Source: Labyrinthula sp. Ha (Eukaryota; Sar; Bigyra; Labyrinthulida; Labyrinthulaceae). Taken from it: DNA of 64,000 nt. The stretch covers positions 62,001 to 126,000 of the forward strand of contig JAALGZ010000029.1 of NCBI GenBank assembly GCA_015227615.1, in the 5' to 3' direction. The notes under the pieces were generated by a model. It had not been told where the DNA came from. It did no database searches and saw only the letters and a list, made by a program, of their open reading frames with translations. Positions 47,535 through 59,091 of the stretch are shown piece after piece (position 1 is the stretch's first letter; the number at the start of each line of letters is the position of its first letter). The translations under genes and the position numbers were made by a program.

Positions 47535-47918
47535 CTTTGATAAGTTTGGTTTTTACTTTTCATTCTTTGTCTTCAAGCTCTTTTGGTATATAAACTCTTT
47601 TTTCTTGAAATCTATTGCTGGTTGATGGGCTCCAAATAAATCAAAACTAACCAAGTTGCACGCGTGAAACTAACAAATGATCTGAAGGTTCAAAATATTG
47701 GGTACTTTAAAATGAGCCAGTTTTCTTTTCTTGTAATTTCCTAATCATTTAGTGAGCTGTTTTTTTGCATAAATTAAAGCCATTACCTCCAGAACCATCG
47801 ATCGAATCCAACAGTGCGACAATGGTTAAATTCTGAATATTTCAAAAGTATGAAATAAAACAGGATCAAAATTTCCTGTCAAGTCACAGAAATCAGGAAG
47901 TCGGAAGCTTGAATCTGA

Positions 47919-48298
47919 TTAAAAATTGATGTTATTAATAGTTTCTGCAACAGCTATTGATGGTCTTGATGCTGCACTCATTAACGCAATGCAGTCTGCA
48001 GAGTTCGGTGTTGAGTCAAATACTACAGAAATATAATCTCCTGGATTAGCTTGAACTCTTGTTCCTCCAGTAACTGTGCTGCAAAAGTCTACAATTTCAT
48101 CAATCTTTTCTTTCATTAAAGGTCTTTCATTGGGGAAAATTGTAAGTGAAAAGTTGGAATTTGGATTGGAAAGTGAGCCGGAAAAGAAGTTGAACCTTTG
48201 GTTTTAGTTTCAGATTCATTGTCACTTTCATCAATAACGCCCAGTACAGGTAGGATAGCATGGAGTACTCCAATAACTACACAGAAAAGAAACATCAA
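47919..48298 (-). CDS. Candidate small secreted protein gene, junction unresolved
   Basis: Two adjoining frames on the minus strand. The first (48298-48116) opens with a clear signal peptide, MMFLFCVVIGVLHAILPVLG, then an acidic stretch (DESDNESETKTKG). The second (to 47919) reads KEKIDEIVDFCSTVTGG and NPGDYISVVFDSTPNSADCI, also coding-like. They lie in different frames. An 86-nt GT-AG intron (GTTCAACT ... ATGAAAG) could join them, giving a protein of about 98 residues, but its acceptor lacks a pyrimidine tract; a frameshift is the alternative. No family is recognised. The gene lies in the core between the inverted-repeat arms. Confidence 0.42.
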
Positions 48299-49933
48299 AA
48301 TTCACAACATATAACTATTGGAACGTTAAGTTCGTTTTTGCGCATAAATTTTATTCAAACTTTTTTTTCGAAATCCTGTGTTCATGTTGTTTTCAACTTG
48401 TTTCATTTTTCTTGTTCGTGTTAGAATTATAGGAATCACAAAAAGAGCTTGGCTTGAAAGAAAATAGTTATTTTATAGGAACTACAAGTTTTTAACAATG
48501 TTATTCAGCGACCATTCATCTGACTGGCTTGTGTAACTGCTACTGAGTGTTTTTTGTATGCTCTCTTGCTTGAATCTATACTGTTGATGGCGTGTTAAAT
48601 GTATATTTGTACTGAAAGTAAATACATTCGTGAACACAAGTTTGTTGAAGTGATATATATATATAGCAGTATTTTCTAGAGTTATTGCTGAGCAGAATGC
48701 AGTTAAACTATCTGATTTCTATCTGATTATATTTTTGAGATATTCCACTCTCTTGCAGTTGATAAAAAACGTGTGCAACTGGAAATACAAGAGATCACAG
48801 ATAAATAGAATGTAGCTCTATTTTTATATGTAGGATCAAAAGATGGTCTTTTTTTCACAATTCAACTTTATAAGGGCATTATTTAACTTTTCAGTGAAAG
48901 TTTTTGTTTCAACGATAATGGATATATTTCATACACTTTGTTCTATTTTCAAAATTGTTCCAACGGCAGCTAACGGCACAAACCTGGTTTCCCAAAACAA
49001 TAAAATATCACGTATAATAAGAAAAAAAACAGCTCCAAGATTCAAAATTCTAAGTTTTACTCATACTAATTCAACATTTTTCTTATTGTAATACAAAATA
49101 GTGTACTTGAAATAGACTGTACAAGAAAAATTCATTAAGAAAGACAAGTTAATTCTTTGTTAAATATATTGCGTTTATCGTGCGAATAACTTATGTACGC
49201 TACACGTCCCAGGAAATTCGTTAGTTTTGATATATATAAGTTTAAACTTCTTCTTGTAAAACAATTAACAATATATTCTCTTTCTTTTTTCTCTTCACAA
49301 ACTTTTTTTTATTACTTCTTCTTAACGGTTATACTTACACTAACTATTCCAAGCATAATATGATACCCCATATTTCAACTTAATTCCAATACCATGTCAT
49401 ATATAATACATAAACCAAAATCACTACTTAACATTCTCATACCTCAATCGTGACTAACGATATCTCATTTCCAATTTATATCAACGAATGTCACAAAATG
49501 TAAATTCATAGCATAAAAACATCAGTGAACAAACCACCCCTGGGTCTCATTACGGGCGAAAATTACCACGTAATACGAATGCGAAAAGACAACAAATTAG
49601 GTTCTCAATTCACTCAAATCGACCATATCTCCCAAAAAACACATCAAAGACACCCACAAATGGTTCATAGCTGCTATAGATACTTAGTAGACACCTCCTG
49701 AACACCCAGTTATCGTTGTACAACAATATTTCACAACTAAACTTACACCTTACATACCAACACTTGATCCAAGACCAAAATATAACAAAAACTCCACCAA
49801 ATATTACAAGAGGAAGCTGAATATATCATAGGCATAATATCAGACGTTACAAATATATTTCTGCAGTTGAAACAAATTCACAGAGTTATTTCTATATCAA
49901 CTCTGACTATAGTGTAATCTCGAAATAGTTTTT
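48299..49933. other. AT-rich spacer
   Basis: No gene or known element recognised; one 82-codon frame (48843-49091) looks like chance. Confidence 0.5.
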
Positions 49934-50903
49934 ATGAGCTTGGAGAGTGAAATTAATTCGGAAATTCTCAAACGCTGGATACACGATTTATCAATCTCAT
50001 ACAATAAACGTTTTAACTCTTTGAGAATAGATCAGAGAAACTTCTTCCCCCCCTCTAAGTTTTCACAACATGATTTTCGATCTCTTTTGCCATTAAAAAT
50101 TGAGTCAGTGATATTAGATGTATCATTCCGTCAACTCACAAAAGATGAAATGAGGGTTTTAGAATTACTTCTGAGTGGAATAAAACTAAGAATACTCAAA
50201 CTCTCCATTAAAGGATCTTCACCAAAGGATTATCGACAGTTATTAACCTTTATTTTTTCTCTAATTGTTTCTGTAGACTCTGTCTTTAACTTCTACTCTT
50301 TTCCGAAAATTTTTCTAGAAGATTTTCCTATGTTTTTTGAAAATTTTCATACGTTAAAAAATATATCTCTTAAAAATGTTTGTTCAACAAAACCAAAGAA
50401 CTTTTTGCTTATGTATTTAGTTAGAGATGGACTTTTTGTTGAGAAACTTGATTTAAGATATTTCCACTGGGACATTTCCTTTGTTTAAAGCTATAAAGTC
50501 TAAGTACATGCCGCTGAACCTGAAGCGATTGCTGTTGTCAAATGAACAAACTGGGAGTGATTATACAAAGACAATGATGATAATTGCAAATACGAACATA
50601 TTGAATACTTTAAATTTTCTCTTGCTTCACTTTGTGGATGGAGCTGAGAAAAGAAAAGCTCAAATACTCGCTCTTTCGAAAGTGCTCTCCAAAGCAAATG
50701 ACAAGTTGAGTGTATCAGGTCTAGTTGAAGTTGAAGAATTACCTCTTGCCACAATATTGCTCTCCTCAATGTATTTACAAAATCCTGATTGTAAGCGCAA
50801 TTGGAAATATTGCTTATCCTCTAAGTCAGACCACTATGACTTAGGCCGCAGAACTTCAAGGATGAAAATCATGGACAATTTGATCTCGAGTCAAACCTGT
50901 TAA
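49934..50903 (+). pseudogene. LRR-like gene, interrupted by a frame change
   Basis: Two consecutive plus-strand frames (49934-50488 and about 50481-50903) together give roughly 320 residues with leucine-rich-repeat spacing: RILKLSIKG, LKNISLKNV, VEKLDLRYF in the first and LKRLLLSN, LNTLNFLLL in the second. The change of frame occurs around 50480-50490, and no GT-AG pair restores frame cleanly, so I read it as a frameshift in a decaying or mis-sequenced gene. LRR proteins of this kind bind other proteins; nothing indicates a target. It is convergent with COX15, with 27 bp between the two. Confidence 0.5.
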
Positions 50904-50930
50904 TTACAACACAAGAAGTTTCTATTCTTT

Positions 50931-52223
50931 CTAGTGTACATATCTTATACAATGAAGTAAATATAAGACACTTGTCCAGACTGTTAAAGCACCCGCTTGA
51001 TGTGCAGATCCAAGTTCCACTGGTACAATTAACATTAAAGTGGACACTCCAAGCATGACCTGCCCAGCAACTGCAGCACCGATAAGCCCAATTGCGCTTC
51101 TGATACTCTTATCCACAACTCTTCTTCTCAGGTTAAGCAGATACAGAGTTCCAAAAGTCGTCAAATAGGCAAGATTTCGATGATTGAACTGAACAACAGC
51201 TGTATCCTCAAAAAAAAGATTTCGCAGACTGCTCCAGCTATCAAAATCTTGTAAGTGGTTTATATAAAATAAGACGTCATCTGGAATCCATTTTCCAGCG
51301 TACATTGGCCAATCGTTGTAAGCACGTCCTGCATCATTTCCAGCTACAAATGCGCCTGAGAACATGGTTATTCCTACGCTTGTGAGTATTAACTTACTCC
51401 ATCTATTTGCTGCTCCAAATTTCTTTACAGCATTCAAACTTCTTTTCTTTGGAAATAACGAAGTGAAACTCAACCATGTAAAAGCAGTATATAAAGTAAT
51501 TGCTGCTGATAAGTGTGTTGCTAATCTATAACTGCTTACTCTTGGCTCTTTATTGTGAAATCTGGATGTCTTGTCTGTGATAAACTTTTCCTCATCCAAC
51601 CCCGATTTCACCATGAACCAGCCGATGAGCCCTTGAAGACCGAACAAAGCAGATAGAGAGAATATTTTAATAGGGAGGTTTAAAATAGGCTTCGTGTGAA
51701 GAATTTTTTGTCTCATCTTGGGAATCAAAAGAGGAAGGGAAGGAAGTAGGAATGCAAAGAACAGTCCGCGTCCATACATTCTATGAAACCATTCCAGAAA
51801 GTATATATTTTTAAATTCTTCAATATCAAATTGGGAGTTTATCTTTTTGAACTCTGGACTTTGTTTGTATTTCGCAAATTCTTGGTCCCACTCGTCTGCG
51901 GTAGATGGGTACTTTCTTCCTTGAAGTTTCCAATCTACCATGGAAAGCCCAGATTTTGTTAACCTTGTAACTCCACCAAGAACAATCATTCCAAATGTTC
52001 CTATTCCAATAGCTCCAAACCAAGTTGCTAGATACCTGTTGCGCGAACTCGCTTCGATGGCTGTTGAAAAATGGTTGTTGACGAAAGGAGAAGGAGTTCT
52101 TCGGTTAGTACAAAGTTTCTGATAATTGCTAATATTTGGTCTAGAATTAAAAAAAATTGGGATTTGTTGAGGTCTTATTCGGCTTACACCATTGAACAAC
52201 CGACGATTGAGTTGTCTATGCAT
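50931..52223 (-). CDS. COX15: Heme A synthase COX15
   Basis: 430 residues. An arginine- and asparagine-rich N-terminus (about 1-60) serves as a mitochondrial presequence. The protein has eight predicted spans in two four-helix halves. The four heme-ligand histidines are present: H147 (LEWFHRMYGR), H237 (RLATHLSAA), H348 (FNHRNLAYL) and H408 (SAHQAGAL). The family segments GGVTRLTKSGLSMVDWK (about 83-99) and GNDAGRAYNDWPMY (about 295-308) are also clear. The enzyme oxidises the C8 methyl of heme O to the formyl of heme A for cytochrome c oxidase, in the inner membrane. The sole COX15 copy in view lies between the arms of the inverted repeat, so recombination between them could flip it. It is intronless. 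Confidence 0.96.
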   Translation of the reverse strand: MHRQLNRRLFNGVSRIRPQQIPIFFNSRPNISNYQKLCTNRRTPSPFVNNHFSTAIEASSRNRYLATWFGAIGIGTFGMIVLGGVTRLTKSGLSMVDWKLQGRKYPSTADEWDQEFAKYKQSPEFKKINSQFDIEEFKNIYFLEWFHRMYGRGLFFAFLLPSLPLLIPKMRQKILHTKPILNLPIKIFSLSALFGLQGLIGWFMVKSGLDEEKFITDKTSRFHNKEPRVSSYRLATHLSAAITLYTAFTWLSFTSLFPKKRSLNAVKKFGAANRWSKLILTSVGITMFSGAFVAGNDAGRAYNDWPMYAGKWIPDDVLFYINHLQDFDSWSSLRNLFFEDTAVVQFNHRNLAYLTTFGTLYLLNLRRRVVDKSIRSAIGLIGAAVAGQVMLGVSTLMLIVPVELGSAHQAGALTVWTSVLYLLHCIRYVH

Positions 52224-52572
52224 TTAGTAGATAAGGTTTTGGTGGATATGTTTCTCTGGTAATGCACCACTGTCTTAACAAATGAACTCTAGTTTATCCT
52301 CAGGAAAGTAACAGAAAGAGGTAATAGTTCTAGTTTATGCAAAAAAACAGCTCACTAAATGATTAGGAAATTACAAGAAAAGAAAACTGGCTCATTTTAA
52401 AGTACCCAATATTTTGAACCTTCAGATCATTTGTTAGTTTCACGCGTGCAACTTGGTTAGTTTTGATTTATTTGGAGCCCATCAACCAGCAATAGATTTC
52501 AAGAAAAAAGAGTTTATATACCAAAAGAGCTTGAAGACAAAGAATGAAAAGTAAAAACCAAACTTATCAAGG

Positions 52573-53289
52573 TCAATAATAAATCCAAAGATTAAAGAAC
52601 CCAAATGGAGCGTTGTAGCTAAAGTCTGTATGGGATAGAGTGGCTATATTGTATAGTGTAAATCCAACACATTCTTGTAAAACATCAACTGCAAGCACAG
52701 CAACTACCACTATTGATGTCTTGTGTACAATTCCAAAGCTATCCAGAAGATTCTCATCCCTAAGAATCAAAAGTTGTTCAACTCCATTATTCTGAAGATT
52801 GTTCACAAGTTGCAACGTGAATATTGCAACCACTAGCCGTGAAATATCTAGAAACATCACAATGTAGAGAAAGAGAGGACACGCTAAAGTGCAGCACATT
52901 ACTATAACAAAAACTGGTATTTTAGAAACTAGCATCCAAAAATTTCTATTTTCCAAAACACTAAGTTGTTTTAAACCTGCAACTAGAACTTCAGGTTTCG
53001 TATCTGTTTTACCCTTAAATCTTCCACTGTTTCCACGCAAGTTTGTAGTTTGTGTTTCATATTTGATGAAATCGGTTTTATTAAGTTCTTTTCCAGCTAT
53101 AACTTCTGATAGTATTGAACTTGTATCATTGAATAAGAAAACATATTCTGAATTATTAAGTGCTGTTTCAATGTCACTTATACCGCTGGTAAGTGCTCTT
53201 AATTCCGTAAAGTGGAAAACATATAGGGTAACTAACAACCCAAAATAAATTAAATTATTCTGCGAATTGTTTTCTTGGTCTTCTGACAT
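52573..53289 (-). CDS. Unknown multi-pass membrane protein, copy B
   Basis: 238 residues from the ATG at 53289 (an in-frame upstream ATG is at 53352). It is identical to copy A except for one residue, V in place of M in the last span. Silent sites are equally conserved, and the whole flanking arm is near-identical as well. The identity therefore reflects recent duplication or gene conversion and says nothing about selection. The reading frame is intact. Confidence 0.72.
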   Translation of the reverse strand: MSEDQENNSQNNLIYFGLLVTLYVFHFTELRALTSGISDIETALNNSEYVFLFNDTSSILSEVIAGKELNKTDFIKYETQTTNLRGNSGRFKGKTDTKPEVLVAGLKQLSVLENRNFWMLVSKIPVFVIVMCCTLACPLFLYIVMFLDISRLVVAIFTLQLVNNLQNNGVEQLLILRDENLLDSFGIVHKTSIVVVAVLAVDVLQECVGFTLYNIATLSHTDFSYNAPFGFFNLWIYY

Positions 53290-54468
53290 ATTTAGTTTTG
53301 TTTTCACCACTCTTTCATATGCAACTAACAATATGTCCAAGGGAGACGTCATATACTTGTTTTACTTTAAAGAAGAAACTGCAACATATATGACGAATAA
53401 TGGCGAAATAACTTCGGTATTAATATCTTGCACACTTACCAATAGAATGTTACAGTAAAATGTTACTGCACTAGAGTTCCAAAAATATGCTTATTAAGGG
53501 TAATACAAATCTGTTCAACAATAATACTTGTAGACATGTAAATACAAATATATGTTTGTTACGAATTAAAGTATCCATTTTAAAGCCTTAGACTGATAAC
53601 TTATATATTTTATTTTCCACAGTACAATACGGTCTAATTTTCGGGAACTGTGTCAAACTTAAAGTAAAATTAGTAAAAAAAATATAAGAGTCGTTTAATG
53701 TTTCACAGTTAGATTAATATCATCCTATACGACTTTAATTAAAAAAACCTGTGATTGAATGTTATAGCGATATTGTACATAGTAGTATGGCGGAATGTGC
53801 TATAAAGATCTCAATCGAGTTCTGTGATATTTTCAAAACGACTGAGACTGACTAAGCATTTTCTCACGTACTTCAAGTAAGGAGTACGAAGGTGTGTAAA
53901 TCTCGTTGATATAGGTGCCAAATGAGCCAATTATGAAGTTCTTTGCTTACTAGGGCTTTTGGGAATAAAATTTAACTCTCGCCACCAAACTATAACAGAG
54001 GTAGATATCGATCCTTTTCAATAGGAATTAGTTTGTTTTGGCTGGGAATTCTCTTTCACCCTCACATGGTTCCAGGATTTGGAATTCTAGAATCTGGTTT
54101 GCTCAGTCAATGCCGAAAGTGTCAATTAAAACTTAGCAGTATTTAATTCTATTGTTGTGATTTTTGAAGACATGTCGTACTGCTTAGAGTTAAACCATCA
54201 AAGGAGAATCTTACCGTAGCTTTTCTACACTAGTTGTGCAACTTTTAGACATCTCTCCACCATTGTTAAGAATTTTTCAGAACAGTCTCGCTTAATCACA
54301 GAATTGTATTCAAAAAAAATTCAATTGGAGGACAAGGGACACTTCCAGCGCACATAGCCTAGAAAATATACTCACGAAGTTTTTCTTATTGTAGATACAA
54401 GAATACATACAGTTTTTATAATAGATTAGCGTTTGATGTTAAGAAAATAGTCTTCATTGTCAAAGAAA

Positions 54469-54488
54469 TTCACGATGTACATCGTGAA
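54469..54488. repeat. Perfect 20-bp palindrome (right arm)
   Basis: The same palindrome as at 45619-45638, carried along by the duplication. Confidence 0.9.
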
Positions 54489-54962
54489 ACCCTTTATTCA
54501 GACATTAAAAATATCAATGTCTCAGTCAACTTTCATTTTGAACATTCTAAGGATGAAACGATTGCATTTATGAATATTTGACCCGTTACTCTAGCACCTC
54601 AATTTCTTGGAAAGATAATGGTCACCAAGTTCCACAACATGAGTTACAATTTTCGGTTACTTCACCCGACGATGAACAAGGGAAGAGCACTTTTATTTTA
54701 ACGAGAGGATTGGATCAGTTACCATAACTTAAATTGAAATTGAGAGTTGCAGGTGGGGTATTTGAATTTGTCTTTAGACTTGGAATGGAAGTTCCTTGTA
54801 TATCATCTTTGGCAATAAGGAGATGTGTGAGTAATGATTAATCCATAAAGTAAAAGGGTTTGAACTAAGAGGATTAAACTACTAAAACAGCAAATTGCAT
54901 CTTTTGATGGCTGATATCCGTTCGTGTTGACTGTTTAAAGAAGTTTTCTACCTAGAAATACG

Positions 54963-55290
54963 ATTAACTGGTAATGAAGCCACAGAATACACCATCCCTG
55001 TATTAGATCACTTTGATCTAAATAAACAGTATGTAGTTCTGTCGAGTAACGGGGTATTACTCTTCTCCATTTTCTTCATGACAGTTAAGCAAAAAATATT
55101 TCAAGCAACACAAACACCTAAAAGAAACGGCTTTTCTTCTTAACTTTCTTTAGGAAGACTAGTAAAAGAATTATATCAGGATTCCAACAGAAATTTAATG
55201 CAGATTCCTCTCAGAGATGGAGATTTTTTTAAGCGCTTAGAAGACATGAAACCAGAATACAGTGCATAGAATAAACGTTTCATTTTAATT
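54963..55290 (+). pseudogene. PP2C-like phosphatase fragment (decayed)
   Basis: Immediately right of the inverted-repeat edge one frame reads TEYTIPVLDHFDLNKQYVVL followed by SSNGV. This resembles the PP2C segment in which '..DEFLVLASDGVWEFLS' carries a metal-binding aspartate; here the 'SDG' core is SNG. A later piece, GRLVKELYQDSNR, resembles the helix before the final RDD motif. The sequence around them is interrupted by stops, and no earlier PP2C motifs are present, so this is a 3' fragment. The rest may have been lost when the inverted arm was placed here. The similarity is moderate. Confidence 0.4.
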
Positions 55291-56549
55291 CAACCATAAT
55301 AAGCAATGAATTTAATTACTGCAAGGAATTTACTCAAGATTCTCTTACTATATGTTAAATGCCAACGCAAAGAACAGAAAGGATGTCATTATGCAAACCA
55401 ATGAAAAGATGTCTAAATTATGCTTCTACTAAGACAAATCTTTTGAATGCAGCAAATCTCACTGTTATCCACCAAGAGAAGCAGTGAGCAGAAATTATTC
55501 AAGAGATAAAGAAGTCGATTCTGTTTAAAAAAAAACCATCAATTTTTAAAGCAAAGAAGAAGAACACAACTTCAACAAGTATTTTGGGAGAAGTCAAATC
55601 TTGCAGCAAAGCCTCTTATAGTATCTTCCTGAGTTAAGTTACCATTCTTGGGGGACCACAGACTCCAAGAAAACTCGTGAAATCGAAGCAACCTCATTTA
55701 TTTCGATTAATGCAGGCGATATCAATCAAACAAACTGAACATCTTGGAATAAATCCTTTTTTCAACATCTTCACCAACTGTATTGTTGTTGCAAGAAATT
55801 GAGAGGAAAGAAATGGGATGATTTAAGGAATGAAGTGAAACTGTTAACCAGGTCAAGAAAGGGACATGATTCTATATGACGGTCACCGAACATTCTACTG
55901 ACATAGCTACTTTCGTAGTGCCATGATTGGTCTCAAGCCTAAGTTGTTTCTCCGGATTCAGTGAAAAGTTCACTGTTAGCAAGTTTCCTTCGAAGGAAAG
56001 AATATTCTAGCATTGATGAACATGTAAGTCCTAACGATGGTCGTGTGCCAAATATCAAAAAAAAATATTGCTGCAGCAACTGGTAGATGAAATGCTGAAG
56101 GTGAATAATAAACGACAGTTAGTTTTAATTTGAAGTTTTACTGCCCGAATTAATACAAACCTGAGGCCTAGCCAATGAAAACTTGATATATTTAAGAGAA
56201 GTAATGTAAATGGTAAAATCCTAGTGGAAAAGCTGTTTCAACAGAATTTGTACATAGTAAATCATTGATTTGCAATATAAAAGTGAATCCATAAAACACA
56301 CAACATACTTCTCAAAAGACGGCGTCAACAAAAAAATGAAAAAAGATTTTATCGTGGTGAATAGGTACGTATAGATATAAACATAAAAGTGAATAGAAAG
56401 ACAAAAACAAGGAAATGTATGGTCACATTGGAATAGAAGCTCTACCCATCCGCAGCTATAAAACGCCATCACCAAAGAACATGACAATAAGAGATGCATA
56501 GGAATATGTAAAAGGGAATCGCGAGTTATTTAATTAAAAACTCTTAGAA
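55291..56549. other. Degraded sequence, no supported gene
   Basis: No feature recognised. GC is slightly raised in places (about 55700-56000), suggesting an old insertion, but no motif identifies it. Confidence 0.4.
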
Positions 56550-57780
56550 AAATCAGCAAAAAATACTGGATTTATGCTTAATTCCATACCAGGTGCTTAC
56601 CAAAATCACTGTAGAACTGATCTGGGAGATATCCACGGAGGCAAAAACACATATCTTCAAAAGATTCAACTCGAAACACAGAAGCCAGCCAATGAAGCAG
56701 AAGAAGAAACAATGGAAAGATTTGAACCTGAAACGGTGAAAAAAATCTCCAAGCTGACTTACAACACAACACTGAAAGACAAAAATGACCGGATAGATAA
56801 CCTGTATTATGCAATGCAGCCAAATGCTGAGAACAATAACACAAGAGATGGCTAGGGAACGAAAAAAAATTAGTAAATGCAAAACTAAAACAAGAAACCA
56901 AAGAATAATATCAACGAGAGCACAGTAAACTTCAGACACAGAGTGAAGATATTTTGGAACCACATAGTTTCGACACAGAAATACCCCAAACCCAGCAATA
57001 ATAATCTAAGACAAGAGGAAATAGACAGCGTCCTGTAACTAAGAATATACAACTAAATAAAGGAATGCTAAAATAATATACTGCCAGTAATCTCTGAAGA
57101 AACACAGCTCGCCATCATAATACAAAAAAAACTAATAAGTCACTTGAAAATGAGGAGCAAAATCAAACCCTGAAAAATTAAATTATACTTGAATATCATT
57201 ACCATAACAATTAATAATATAATAATGACAGGCAAAATCAACGTAAAAATTCAAGAATCATTTTGGAGTGGAAAGATTCTCTTTATATACAAACGGGAGG
57301 GTGAAAAGTGGGAGTATGGAAATTTTATCCTATAACCCTAATTAACACAAGCTTTAAGGTACTGGACCTACTGTTTAACTAGAAACTGCAACTACTCGGG
57401 AGTCAAACTACCATAATAATAGTCAGGTTTTAGGGGATAACAATCAATATTACAAGAAAATTGAAGCGCTAGAGAGAATTATATCCAAGAAAATAAAGGA
57501 AGATTTGAACTATCAAGTAGTCTTTGTGGGCCAAAAAAAACTTCTGATCCAACCTTACATAAACTAACTCAGATATACTTCCCACGGAAAAAACACCCTC
57601 AAAGGTCTGATAAAAATAAAATGCCTCTACAGACTGGTAAAATTCAAATTGATTGAGGAAAACTGTAGGCGAAAATATATGAGTACAACCAGGAATGCTA
57701 TTCAAGGAGACTCGCTACCTCCGAGTTTGTTAATCCTTTTCTCGGATATATATTTTCCCGGCTAGAAAGTAATACATTAT
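56550..57780 (+). mobile_element. Second LINE remnant (reverse-transcriptase fragments)
   Basis: Pieces of a non-LTR RT in order: the stretch before the RT fingers (about 57080-57280), a 'YK.EGEKWEYGNF' segment near 57285-57330 matching 'iyKkGd..n.RPI', ERIISKKIKEDLNYQ near 57470-57515 matching the 'ER+I.+++......Q.GF' block, and NAIQGDSLPPSLLILF at about 57693-57740 matching 'G.RQGDSLSPLLF'. Stops and frame changes lie between them. A 93-codon frame at 56574-56855 upstream may be the region before RT. It belongs to a different subfamily from the LINE at 40.7 kb, whose blocks read differently. Confidence 0.65.
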
Positions 57781-59090
57781 AAAAATTTTCCTTGCAGAGG
57801 AAACTGTTTAACTGCTAGTTTTTACATATGAGGTAACAGGATTCGTCAAACAAGAATCAAGGGTCATTGATTTCATAAGACACCTTATGAAACTTCTGCA
57901 TGCAGCTACTCACTAAGTTAACCTTAATAAAATAACAGTAGTTAAGGTAGAAAAGGGGAATAGATACAACCGGTTCAATTCTCAAAAAAGTTTTGAATAC
58001 GCTTATCAGAGACTATTACTACAAACATTGTGACCAATACTTTGAAAAGAAATCTGGGTATAACTGCCGCAAAGTTTCCATGTTATGTGATGGTACCAAT
58101 AATTGATCAAGAGCAGTTGCAAGAGATATTATTCACACCATTAAAATACTCATTGAACTACCCAGAGAAGCTGCATCCAGTATTCATCTGGAGCAAACAA
58201 ACATTGAAGGAGTCGTTTTTCAAGTACCTTAGAGCTAAGCTCACTACTAGCGATATATCAGAGACAACTAAAATAATTAACAGCCAAAACGCTAAATGAA
58301 CACAGGGCCGTTACCGTGAATCTCTTACATCCAACTCAATAAATCTAAAAGTAAACACAACATTTTCTAGTTTGTGCACCTGGTGCAGTTTGTCTATAAT
58401 GTATAAAACTCAGACTTAGCTTGCTAAGTAATGAGAAAGAAGTAATTTTCAAAGCAAGCGAAGAAATATACATATATAACATTAGCCACAACAACTTCTC
58501 AGTCAATTCAGATGATCTACAGGTTAAATAAACTGTGAAATAATAAATCTCCAAACATATCCAAAATATCTAAATAGAAAATGTACAACTGATCACAGCA
58601 ATAAGAAACATAGCCACAGAAGATGCAGAAGTCATCGGAAAAGCTAAAGTGAAAGATGTGCTTGCCAAAATGAAACTCGGTGAAATCCTATATGAACTAG
58701 TACCACCATCCTGGTTTCCTTCGGAATATTAATTCCAAGTAGGTCACCCTACCCACACAGCATGCCAACCACCGGAGTCAACCACCACTTCTCATCTGCT
58801 ATTCAGAAATCACCAAGGAGATACTGCTAACCAACCCGAAAGGGCTCGACCATGCAAAATTGATCTTGAACTATTGAGCAACTTGATCTCTGGAATAATT
58901 GTACCTCTTGAAACTCGAGCAATTTGACTTGAACTCTTGAAATCTCAGACCTAAGGAAACAGTTAGATAATCCTGGAACATGTAATTTAAAACTAGAGAT
59001 GGGATGTGCTTCATTGATTATTTAGAAATGAAAAATTTGTTTTATTTTTTACATTGATTGATTCTGATAGTTATCATGCCATTGTTTTTG
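57781..59090. other. Degraded sequence, possibly the LINE 3' part
   Basis: One 89-codon frame (58030-58299) and a short coding-like piece near 58620-58735 have no recognised family. They may be the LINE's C-terminal region or other relics. Confidence 0.35.
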
Positions 59091-59091
59091 A

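Larger units (their letters stand above)
45145..47773. repeat. Left arm of a 2,629-bp near-perfect inverted repeat
   Basis: Reverse-complement match to 52334-54962 over the whole arm, with equal length and no indel seen. By eye three substitutions separate the arms: 45294/54813, 45968/54139 and 47409/52698. Similarity stops abruptly at both ends (outer edge at CGTATTTCT, inner edge at GCATAAA). The arm holds about 1.67 kb of apparently non-coding DNA plus a complete membrane-protein gene. No short direct repeat flanks the pair. Confidence 0.95.
52334..54962. repeat. Right arm of the 2,629-bp inverted repeat
   Basis: Reverse complement of 45145-47773; see that entry for the differences. The inner edge is at TTTATGC (52334) and the outer edge at the CG of 54961-54962, after which the sequence becomes a PP2C-like relic. 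The arms are separated by 4,560 bp. Confidence 0.95.

Noticed and set aside
45145-54962. A large DNA transposon or Polinton-like element with 2.6-kb terminal inverted repeats
   Set aside because: The core holds COX15 and other host-like genes, with no polymerase, integrase or capsid-type gene. No target-site duplication borders the arms.
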